6,955 bases of DNA, taken from Acidovorax sp. GTDB lineage: Bacteria > Pseudomonadota > Gammaproteobacteria > Burkholderiales > Burkholderiaceae_C. Both the position numbers and the translations under genes were made by a program. Positions within the stretch are counted from its first letter, which is position 1. Every line of letters starts with the position of its first letter. Of the stretch, positions 1 through 5,679 are shown piece after piece. The stretch lies in NCBI GenBank assembly GCA_030150585.1, contig JASLFM010000345.1, forward strand, positions 1-6,955. The letters run 5' to 3'. The notes below the pieces were generated by a model. It was not told where the DNA came from. It was given only the letters and a program-made list of their open reading frames with translations, and searched no databases.

Positions 1-491
1 CGGTCGCCAACGTAGGGGGCCGGTGTCTCCTGCTTGGCACGCAGAGCGGCAAGCATGTCGGCCTTGCCGCGCAGAGCTGGTGTGAAGGCATCTAGGGCGT
101 GCACTTCGTCGAATAGGCTGCCCCACCCCAGGTGCTCGACGATGCGCCGTGTGGGCAGGATGCGCTTGTTGGTGGCGATCCACAGGCGGCAGCCGTGGTG
201 CCGCAGCTCCTGCAGCATCTGTGCCACGCCGTCGTACACCTGCGTGCCACGGTATCCGGTGCTGTCGTAATGCTCCTTGAACAACCCGACCAGGCGGGCC
301 ACCTGATCGGCGTGTCCTTCGGGCAGCAGGGTGGCGAGGGTTTCGTTCAGGGGCGGGCCGATCAGATCATGCGCCAGGGGGCGCACGGGGTGCAGGCCCG
401 CGGCATCGAATGCAGCCTGCATTGAGGCCAGGATTGACGGCGCGGAGTCGATCAGCGTGCCGTCCAGGTCGAAGAGGATGTACGGGTTCAT
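1..491 (-). CDS. HAD-superfamily hydrolase (phosphoglycolate phosphatase-like), C-terminus cut by window edge
   Basis: About 163 residues are visible and the frame runs off the left edge without a stop. The start (MNPYILFDLDGTLID) carries HAD motif I, DLDGT, with the nucleophile Asp at residue 8 and the acid/base Asp at residue 10. A helical cap follows, then motif II in 'IATNK' (Thr) near residue 111. The last visible residues, 'YVGD', are the beginning of the motif IV region. The family is subclass IA haloacid-dehalogenase phosphatases, which remove phosphate from small sugar phosphates or phosphoglycolate. The ATG overlaps the stop of the preceding ORF as ATGA, so it is translationally coupled and presumably works on a phosphorylated sugar intermediate of the same locus; the substrate cannot be told from the sequence. 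No lesion is visible in this part, unlike the genes just upstream. Confidence 0.88.
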   Translation of the reverse strand, partial: MNPYILFDLDGTLIDSAPSILASMQAAFDAAGLHPVRPLAHDLIGPPLNETLATLLPEGHADQVARLVGLFKEHYDSTGYRGTQVYDGVAQMLQELRHHGCRLWIATNKRILPTRRIVEHLGWGSLFDEVHALDAFTPALRGKADMLAALRAKQETPAPYVGD

Positions 492-606
492 GGGCGGGCG
501 TATTCGGCGGTGTGCAGGATCGACTGTGCCAGGGTGTAGCGCAGTGGCAGGCCCAGTCCTGTTTGCGCTTTGTGGACGGAGGGGACGTAGCGGTTGCGGA
601 AGCTGC
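488..606 (-). other. C-terminal remnant of an NAD-dependent sugar epimerase/dehydratase
   Basis: This is the last third of the 107-codon chimeric ORF. The stretch beginning 'RYVPSVHKAQTGLGL' and ending 'AQSILHTAEYARP' has the usual spacing of the end of extended short-chain dehydrogenases of sugar-nucleotide pathways: a YVPS turn, an Ala-rich helix ending in LGL, then a helix shaped L..aI..T. The Rossmann GxxGxxG and the YxxxK active site, which lie far upstream in this family, are absent. Its natural stop is kept and overlaps the next gene's ATG, so the original gene order was probably ThDP enzyme, epimerase, HAD phosphatase. The left breakpoint near 600-610 is approximate. Confidence 0.6.
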
Positions 607-811
607 TGGCGGCGGCCGTGCCCGCGATGTGGGCATACCCTTCCGCCGCCATGGCGCAGGCTTGCTCGTGGTGCATGAAGGTGCAGCGCAGCCTGCCGTG
701 CCCGCCCAGGGCCTGGTTGAGAAACATGGCGCCGCCGCCCGTGACGGCGAAGACCTGCTCGACCCCTTGGTCGGCCAGCCAGTCGGCAATGCGTTCAGAG
801 ACTCGTTTCAT
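488..811 (-). pseudogene. In-frame deletion fusion: N-terminus of ThDP-dependent (acetolactate synthase/YerE-like) enzyme joined to C-terminus of NAD-dependent epimerase
   Basis: This is an open frame of 107 codons. Residues 1 to about 67 are a good thiamine-diphosphate enzyme N-terminus: 'VFAVTGGGAMFLNQALG' followed by 'HHEQACAMAAEGYA', with the conserved cofactor-activating Glu in HHEQ. Full family members are about 550-580 residues, and after 'IAG' one expects the glycine-rich VTTGPG segment. Instead, from about residue 69 the frame continues as 'NRYVPSVHKAQTGLGLPLRYTL', which looks like the last 38 or so residues of an extended-SDR sugar epimerase/dehydratase (pattern YVPS..rA...LGL....L..aI..T). 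The product lacks both ThDP- and NAD-binding domains and should be inactive. The start directly abuts the expected stop of the neuB-like gene, and the end overlaps the HAD gene as ATGA. YerE-type ThDP enzymes act on CDP-3,6-dideoxy-4-ketohexose, which fits rfbH nearby. That link is inference. Confidence 0.8.
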
Positions 812-1869
812 TCAAAGTCCACGGTCGAGTATGAGGCGCTCGAGCGCGGGGCTCTCGCTGTATCTCGCTGTAAGGGCCGTCGATGTGGTCGATGGTCAGG
901 CGCTCGTGGGCCCTGATGGGCTGCTGGAGCTTTTCGCCGTTCATGACTTCGCGGCAGGACAGTTGCCTCTTGTGCAGTGGGATGGCCAAGTAGAGGTCCT
1001 TCTCGAACTTGTCCTTGTCGAAGACGTAGCCCGGCTCCAGATCGCAGCGCGCGTAGGCACCGCACACCCGGGCGTTAAGGTGTTCGGTCTTCTTGCGCGA
1101 GATGGGGCGCTGGCTGGTGCCGACGCCGCCGCACATCTCCTTGGCCTTGTGGAAGGCCTTGAACCAGGCATCGCACTGCTCGGGCTGGGAGCAGTAGTTG
1201 GACACGGGCACGGCCTCATACTGAATGTGGATGTGCCGCTCCCAGGTGCGCGCGCCCTTGCCGCAGGAAATCAGCATGGAAGAATGCCAGTCGTGGACTC
1301 GTGCGTGGACAGGCCGGTGACGTGGCGCGGATAGCGGCTGTCCAGGTAGTCGATCTGGTCCAGGTGCAGTTCGCCGTCTTCGCTGAGATAGAGTGAGACG
1401 CAACGGTTGATGGCCAGGGCAATGCGCGCCGCTCAAAGAAGCGCACGACGTCGTCCAGGTCTCTCTCTGAAGCGCCGCCAGTGGAAATGATGGTGGGGCG
1501 GCGGGTGGAGGCGATTTTCTCGATGAGCGGCCAGTCGTTCATGTCCGAGCTGGCGATCTTGAGGATGGGCTTGCCCAACTCGATGCACAGATCGACAGAC
1601 GTCTCATCGAACGGGGTGGCCATGGGAATGTAGCTCAGGTTACAGATTTCCTCGTCCATGCGCGAAAAGTCCGCCTTGCTGAGCCGTGTGTCCTCGGTCT
1701 TTTCCACATAGCGCAATTCGGTGCTGTCCTTGAAGTAGGGGTGGATGAACTCGTCGATGTCGCGGATGATTTTCAGCCCGCACTCCAGCTTGCCCCAGTG
1801 GTTGTTGGCTAACTCCAGGACGAACAGGTTTTCTAACAAATCCTTGTCGCGTTGGCTAATGGATCGCAT
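812..1869 (-). pseudogene. NeuB/SpsE-like N-acetylneuraminate synthase family gene, multiply disrupted
   Basis: The family condenses phosphoenolpyruvate with an amino sugar or related aldehyde to make nonulosonic-type acids. The frame starts at 1869 (MRSISQRDKDLLENLFVLEL) and shows ELANNHWG, IPMATPFDE, 'KIASSDMNDWPLIEKIAS' and IISTGGAS. Homology then moves to a second frame at about 1425 (AINRCVSLY, SEDGELHLDQIDYL, VTGLSTHE) and to a third at about 1296 (HDWHSSMLISCGKGARTWERH, NGEKL, LTIDHIDGPYS). Both shifts are explained by single missing bases. A 10-bp tandem duplication at 853-872 shifts the frame again; with one copy removed the end reads PALERLILDRGL and stops at 812-814, directly before the next ATG. 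There also appears to be an in-frame loss of roughly 20 residues after 'GLKIIRD', including the KLQF segment. The expected metal-ligand His in INHC is Arg. The first frame now stops at 1216. Loss of function is near certain if the sequence is right. Confidence 0.88.
853..872. repeat. 10-bp tandem duplication, two perfect copies
   Basis: The plus strand holds TCTCGCTGTA twice in direct succession (853-862 and 863-872). On the coding strand it lies in the C-terminal codons of the neuB-like gene. Deleting one copy restores a family-like ending (DGPYSESPALERLILDRGL, then stop), so the second copy is a recent insertion rather than part of the ancestral gene. Confidence 0.9.
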
Positions 1870-3212
1870 CAGATTCTCCGGCTTGCTAATTCAAAATCGA
1901 CGCCAAGGTAAGCTCTGATCCTGGCCGCCGCAAAGTCCAGCATGTCGGGTGTCAACGCGGGTTGCACGCCGATCCAGAACGTGTGAGTCATCGCCGTGTC
2001 GGTGTTCTCCAGCGTGCCGCTGACCCGGTACTTCCTGTCCACCATATAGGGTTGGCGGATCAGGTTTCCGGCGATAAGCAGGCGTGTTCCCACCCGGTTC
2101 TGGTCAAGGTAGGTCAACAGATCCACGCGGGAGACCGGCGCATCGCTGCGCAGCGTGAGCGGAAAGCCGAACCAGGACAGGTCGGCGTGTTCGGTGGCCC
2201 GGGGGAGGATGAGAAACTCCTCGCACCCGCGCAGCCGCTCGTGCAGGTGGGCGAAATTGCGCTTGCGCTGCTCCACGAATTGCGCGGCCTTGCGGAGCTG
2301 CGCGAGGCCGCATGCGGCCTGCATGTCGGTGATCTTTAGGTTGTAGCCCAGGTGGCTGTACGTGTACTTGTGGTCGTAGCCTTGGGGCAGTCTGCCCAGC
2401 TTCTGGCAGAAGCGCTTGCCGCAGGTGTTGTCCTTGCCAGGGGCGCAATAGCAGTCGAGCCCCCAGTCGCGCACGCTCTCGGCGATGGCCTTGAGCTCGG
2501 CGTGGTTGGTGAACACCGCGCCGCCTTCGCCCATGGTGATGTGGTGCGCAGGGTAGAAGCTCAGGGTGCCGATGTCGCCGAACGTGCCCACCATGCGGCC
2601 CTGGTAGGTGGAGCCCAGCGCGTCGCAGCAGTCCTCCACCAGCCACAGGCCGTGCTTCTTGCACAGCGCGGTGACGGCCTCCAGGTTGTAGGGGTTGCCC
2701 AGGGTATGGGCGAGCATGATGGCCTTGGTTCGGGGGCCGATGGCGGCCTCGATCCGGCTGGCGTCGATGTTGTAGGTGCCCAGATCCACGTCCACGAACA
2801 CGGGCACGGCGCCGAACTGCAGGATGGGATTGACGGTGGTGGGAAAGCCCGCTGCCACGCCGATCACCTCGTCCCCCGGCCGGATGTCCCGATCGCCCAG
2901 GCGCGGGCTGGTGAGTGCGGTGAAGGCGAGCGGGTTGGCCGACGAGCCTGAATTCACGGTGATGAGGTGCCGGACGCCGATGAACGCCGCGAGCCGGCTT
3001 TCAAACTCCGCATTGAACCGCCCGGTGGTCAGCCAGCCGTCCAGGGCCGCCTCCACCACTCCCTGGATTTCCTCGGCGCCCACCAACTTGCCGGACGGCG
3101 GCACGGGCGTTTGCCCCGGCACAAAGGGGGCGCGGGTGTGGTAGCGCTGCGCGTACAGGCCCACCAGCTCGCCGATGTGCTGCCGCAAGGAGGTTTCGTC
3201 GGGAAATTCCAT
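1869..3212 (-). CDS. rfbH: CDP-4-keto-6-deoxy-D-glucose 3-dehydrase (E1), PMP and [2Fe-2S] dependent
   Basis: It is 447 residues from the ATG at 3212 (MEFPDETSLRQHIGELV), matching the usual length of about 437-440. The open frame extends upstream to 3530, but that part is rfbF antiframe without family similarity. The fold is the aspartate-aminotransferase type. The PLP-lysine is replaced by His in 'YPAHHITMGEGGAVF', the hallmark of this dehydrase, which uses PMP and a radical path to remove the C3 hydroxyl in 3,6-dideoxyhexose synthesis. The iron-sulfur cysteine pattern C-X57-C-X1-C-X7-C fits exactly, running from the second Cys of 'VEDCCDALG' to 'DCYCAPGKDNTCGKRF'. 'SGSSANPLAF' has Pro where Leu is usual. 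The stop overlaps the neuB-like ATG as TGATG. The reductase partner (RfbI) and the 4,6-dehydratase that makes its substrate (RfbG) are not in the window. No clear ribosome binding site sits at normal distance from this ATG; AGGAGA lies 20 nt upstream. Confidence 0.94.
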   Translation of the reverse strand: MEFPDETSLRQHIGELVGLYAQRYHTRAPFVPGQTPVPPSGKLVGAEEIQGVVEAALDGWLTTGRFNAEFESRLAAFIGVRHLITVNSGSSANPLAFTALTSPRLGDRDIRPGDEVIGVAAGFPTTVNPILQFGAVPVFVDVDLGTYNIDASRIEAAIGPRTKAIMLAHTLGNPYNLEAVTALCKKHGLWLVEDCCDALGSTYQGRMVGTFGDIGTLSFYPAHHITMGEGGAVFTNHAELKAIAESVRDWGLDCYCAPGKDNTCGKRFCQKLGRLPQGYDHKYTYSHLGYNLKITDMQAACGLAQLRKAAQFVEQRKRNFAHLHERLRGCEEFLILPRATEHADLSWFGFPLTLRSDAPVSRVDLLTYLDQNRVGTRLLIAGNLIRQPYMVDRKYRVSGTLENTDTAMTHTFWIGVQPALTPDMLDFAAARIRAYLGVDFELASRRI

Positions 3213-3232
3213 ATGAAATTGGGCTTCAGCGT

Positions 3233-3238
3233 TCTCCT
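3233..3238 (-). promoter_or_regulatory. Shine-Dalgarno-like AGGAGA poorly placed for rfbH
   Basis: AGGAGA on the minus strand is the best ribosome-binding match in the rfbF-rfbH gap, but it is 20 nt from the rfbH ATG. It sits close upstream of a CTG codon at 3227-3229, followed in that frame by 'KPNF', which could recall the start of a lost gene such as rfbG. The site may therefore have served a gene now missing, or rfbH may be translated from a mutated start. This is inference from spacing only. Confidence 0.3.
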
Positions 3239-3242
3239 GGCC

Positions 3243-3268
3243 TGCGCAAGCTGCTCTTGTTTTGATAG
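3243..3268 (-). repeat. Short intergenic repeat-like element between rfbF and rfbH (Comamonadaceae type)
   Basis: On the minus strand the sequence contains CTATCAAAACAAGAGC followed by AGCTTGCGCA. I recall close relatives (CTATCAAAA, AGAGCTGCTTGCGC) as very frequent intergenic elements in Acidovorax and related Comamonadaceae. Here it lies just after the expected end of rfbF (codon at 3269-3271) and before rfbH, where an intergenic spacer would be expected, and it has no protein similarity in any frame. One copy only is visible, so calling it a repeat rests on memory. Confidence 0.45.
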
Positions 3269-4038
3269 TCGTTGCCAGAGCCGCCAGGGTGCGTGGCCGC
3301 TTTGCCAGCGTTCTTCGAGTTGGGTGCGGTCGCGCAGAGTGTCCATGGGTTGCCAGAAGCGGCGGTGGAAGTGGCTCATAAGCTCGCCGCGCTGGGCCAG
3401 TTGGCGTATGGGCTCTTGCTCCCAGATCGTGGCGTCGCCCGCGATGTGGTCGAGCGCACTGGGCTCCAGCACGAAAAAGCCGCCGTTGATCCAGCCGCCG
3501 TCGCCCTGCGGCTTTTCCTGGAAGCCGCACACCCGGTCGCCTTGCAGCTCCAGTGCGCCATAGCGGCCTGGCGGCTGCACGGCCGTCACGGTGGCGGGCT
3601 TGCCATGGCTACGGTGAAAGGCCAGCAACGCGGCCACGTCGATGTCGGCCATGCCATCCCCATAGGTCATGCAGAAGGTGTCGTCGCCCAGGTAATTGCG
3701 CGCGCGCCTGAGGCGCCCGCCGGTCATGGTGTGTTCGCCGGTGTTCACTAGGGTCACGCGCCAGGGCTCGGCGTGCCGGTCGTGGATTTGCATGCGGTTC
3801 TCGGCCATTCGAAGGTCACGTCCGACATGTGCAGGAAGTAGTTGGCGAAGTACTCCTTGATGACGTAGCCCTTGTAGCCCAGGCAAATCACGAAGTCGTT
3901 CATGCCGAAGTGAGCGCAAATTTTCATCACGTGCCAGATGATGGGCTTGCCGCCGATCTCCACCATGGGCTTGGGCCGCAGGTGCGACTCTTCAGAAATG
4001 CGGGTGCCCAGGCCCCCCGCCAGGATGACGGCCTTCAT
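3269..4038 (-). pseudogene. rfbF: Glucose-1-phosphate cytidylyltransferase, frameshifted and without its normal stop
   Basis: RfbF makes CDP-glucose from CTP and glucose-1-phosphate, the first step of CDP-dideoxyhexose synthesis. It starts at 4038 with MKAVILAGGLGTRISEESHL and RPKPM, the nucleotidyltransferase signature with the catalytic Lys, then 'GYVIKEYFANYFLHMSDVTF' to residue 76. There the frame breaks. The expected next residues (D)MAENRMQIH are in another frame, because GA-ATGGCC stands where GAn-ATGGCC is needed: one base is missing at about 3808/3809. The second part keeps MTYGDGMAD (metal-binding Asp), 'TVTAVQPPGRYGAL', WINGGFFVLEP and FWQPMDTLRD, ending APWRLWQ near residue 256, the usual family length of about 257. 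At that point (3269-3271) there is CGA rather than a stop, and the frame runs on to 3029 inside rfbH. The ATG overlaps the cysC stop as ATGA. The frame shown, without repair, ends at 3754. Confidence 0.9.
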
Positions 4039-4646
4039 GGTGTTCTCAGCGGATGTGCAATGGGGACGGCATGGGTGATGTGCTGGAGTAGCTTTTCGAT
4101 GCTCTGCGCGAGGGGCTCCTGGCGCGTGTCTATGCGCAGCTCGCACTCGTCCGGCGGCTCGTAGGGGGAGGAAATACCGGTCATGTTGGCCAACAGCCCG
4201 GCGCCAGCCTTCTGGTAGTACCCCTTGGGGTCGCGGGCGGCGCAGGTGGTCACGTCGGCGTCCACATGCACCTCGTGAAAGGGGTGCCGGCACGCCTGCC
4301 GGGCCTTCAGGCGATCCGCCTTGTACGGAGAGATGAAAGCACAGATGCATACCAATCCGGCATCCGCGAACAGGGCGGCCACCTCGCCTGCACGCCGGAT
4401 GTTCTCGGTACGCGCCTCGGGGGAAAAGCCCAGGTCGGCATTCAGCCCGTGCCGGACGTTGTCGCCATCGAGCACGTAGCAGGAATAGCCCAATGCGGAC
4501 AGCTTTTGCTCCACGGCCATTGCCAGGGTGGACTTGCCGGCCGCGGAAAGCCCGGTCAGCCAGACGACGGCGCCGTCGTGGCCGTAGTGGCTTCGTCGGT
4601 CAGCACGGGTCCATTGATGGGGGACTGCCTGAATCAGCGGTTGCAT
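4035..4646 (-). CDS. cysC: Adenylyl-sulfate (APS) kinase
   Basis: This 203-residue protein has the full set of APS-kinase marks: the Walker A loop GLSAAGKST (residues about 32-40), 'LDGDNVRHGLNADLGFS', 'RTENIRRAGEVA', the FISPYKADR segment that contacts APS, and 'ARDPKGYYQKAGAG' followed by TGISSPYEPP. Length and order are normal for a stand-alone CysC. It phosphorylates adenosine 5'-phosphosulfate with ATP to give PAPS, in the cytoplasm. It lies 24 bp after a sulfotransferase and overlaps rfbF as ATGA, so its likely job is PAPS supply for glycan sulfation rather than cysteine synthesis. The upstream ribosome binding site is weak (GCAGG just before CCC-ATG), so coupling to the sulfotransferase is likely. 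No lesion is seen. Confidence 0.95.
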   Translation of the reverse strand: MQPLIQAVPHQWTRADRRSHYGHDGAVVWLTGLSAAGKSTLAMAVEQKLSALGYSCYVLDGDNVRHGLNADLGFSPEARTENIRRAGEVAALFADAGLVCICAFISPYKADRLKARQACRHPFHEVHVDADVTTCAARDPKGYYQKAGAGLLANMTGISSPYEPPDECELRIDTRQEPLAQSIEKLLQHITHAVPIAHPLRTP

Positions 4647-4670
4647 GGGCCTGCGGTTGTGCGGGGTCGG

Positions 4671-5588
4671 TCACATTAGGTACTGGTCGAGCCGCGCCTG
4701 ATGGACGTACTTCATAATTACACCCGCATCGTTGGCGACCGCCCTGAAGTCGATCAGGTCGCTGCGGAAGTAGTCCCGCAGGAAATCCCACTCGCGGGCG
4801 TGAAAGTCAGGCTTGGCCTGGCTGGCAGTAGCATTCAGGCTGGGCAGGGGCGGTAGCGCGGCATGGTGTACCCTGGGGCCCAGCAGATCCCTGACGAATT
4901 CTGCGCGCGCGCTTTCCGTGTCAAGCCGGTCCAGCGTCAAGAGATGCAGGTCGGCAGCCTGGTATCGCACCAGCAGATTCTTGAGCGGATGCGTGAAAAA
5001 GCCGCTTCCGAGAATGCTGAAGAATGGAAATGACCGGCGGCGCAGGAAGAAGCCGATCTCGTAGTGGGTCCGTTCAAGAAGGGACTGGCGGCAAATGTTG
5101 CCTGCCTGCTCTTCATAGTAGGCTCGCATGACCCGCTCCGACTTCGCGGGAAAGTACCGCTTCACGATCTGGAAGGTCACTTCAAAGAGCGATTCGGCGT
5201 GAGTGTCACCTCCCAGGAGGTCGTGCAGCTCTGGGATGGTTTGTAACAGCGCCACCGAGGTTTCATCTCTTTGGGCGATGGTTCTATAGAAGCGGTAGGC
5301 GCTGAAGCAGCGGTCGAAATGGTTTCTGAAGCACAAAACCACTTTGGTGTTGTGCTGGGGCATTCGCGCGATGGCATGCGGGTTGAATGCGTAGCCCACG
5401 GAGGCATCCAGCAAAACACCCGGCAGCATCAAGCCGTGAGAAGCCGGGGTATCGCCAAAAGCATAGGAATAAGGCTCCTTGATGCCTGGCACTCTGTGTT
5501 CGGCAAGACCGTTGGCGACCAACCAGTCGGCCAGCGAGGTGGTGCCGCATTTCTCGATACCGGCGATGAACAGGTTGAGCCCAAACAT
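4671..5588 (-). CDS. PAPS-dependent sulfotransferase (Sulfotransfer/NDST-like), probably glycan sulfation
   Basis: This is a 305-residue open frame. The start at 5588 is supported by AAGGA five bases upstream (5594-5598). It shows the 5'-phosphosulfate loop near the N-terminus, 'IAGIEKCGTTSLADWL' (family GvqKaGTTsL), then IKEPYSYAF, comparable to the KEPhyF motif, then 'DASVGYAFNP'. The 3'-phosphate site is 'CFRNHFDRCFSAYRFY' (family RnPvdRaySaY, with Arg and Ser present). This order is that of sulfotransferases related to heparan-sulfate N-deacetylase/sulfotransferases and bacterial carbohydrate sulfotransferases. There is no signal peptide or membrane helix, so it acts in the cytoplasm on a sugar nucleotide, lipid-linked glycan or protein-bound glycan. 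It is the first gene after the flagellin terminator and is followed by cysC, which makes its donor. A hand count over 5101-5340 gives about 55% GC, against about 69% in flagellin (6301-6420), suggesting foreign origin. The acceptor is unknown. Confidence 0.87.
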   Translation of the reverse strand: MFGLNLFIAGIEKCGTTSLADWLVANGLAEHRVPGIKEPYSYAFGDTPASHGLMLPGVLLDASVGYAFNPHAIARMPQHNTKVVLCFRNHFDRCFSAYRFYRTIAQRDETSVALLQTIPELHDLLGGDTHAESLFEVTFQIVKRYFPAKSERVMRAYYEEQAGNICRQSLLERTHYEIGFFLRRRSFPFFSILGSGFFTHPLKNLLVRYQAADLHLLTLDRLDTESARAEFVRDLLGPRVHHAALPPLPSLNATASQAKPDFHAREWDFLRDYFRSDLIDFRAVANDAGVIMKYVHQARLDQYLM

Positions 5589-5632
5589 GAATGTCCTTAT
5601 GCTGTGCCGAGTGTAGCGGCCCTCTCAAGGTG

Positions 5633-5657
5633 AAAAAGGCGCCTCTGAACGCCTTTT
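5633..5657 (-). terminator. Rho-independent terminator of the flagellin gene
   Basis: On the minus strand AAAAGGCG (5650-5657) pairs with CGCCTTTT (5634-5641) across an 8-nt loop (TTCAGAGG), followed by a T run of five. It starts 22 bases after the fliC stop. It separates fliC from the sulfotransferase, whose ATG is only 44 bases further on, so the downstream genes need either readthrough or their own promoter. Confidence 0.88.
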
Positions 5658-5679
5658 GTCCTGGAGCGTTGGAAGCGGC

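Noticed and set aside
594..1334. Long plus-strand open frame of 246 codons opposite the neuB-like and ThDP genes
   Set aside because: It lies antisense to clear family similarity, has no recognisable domain, and its composition is that of a high-GC shadow frame.
812..1869. Phase-variable on/off switching of the neuB-like gene
   Set aside because: The 10-bp duplication alone could vary, but two further frameshifts, an internal deletion and an active-site substitution would still leave it inactive.
2352..2951. Plus-strand open frame of 199 codons opposite rfbH
   Set aside because: Antisense shadow of a well-conserved gene; Val/Ala/Gly/His-rich with no motif.
3213..3530. Upstream extension of the rfbH frame to 3530
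   Set aside because: This part is an off-frame reading of the rfbF 3' end; RfbH similarity and normal length begin at the ATG at 3212.
5610..5628. Promoter for the sulfotransferase (TACACT as -10, TTGAGA as -35)
   Set aside because: The two elements are only 7 bp apart, and no good -35 is found 16-18 bp upstream of TACACT.
5633..5657. Terminator acting in the plus direction
   Set aside because: Only four Ts follow the stem on the plus strand, and no plus-strand gene ends there.
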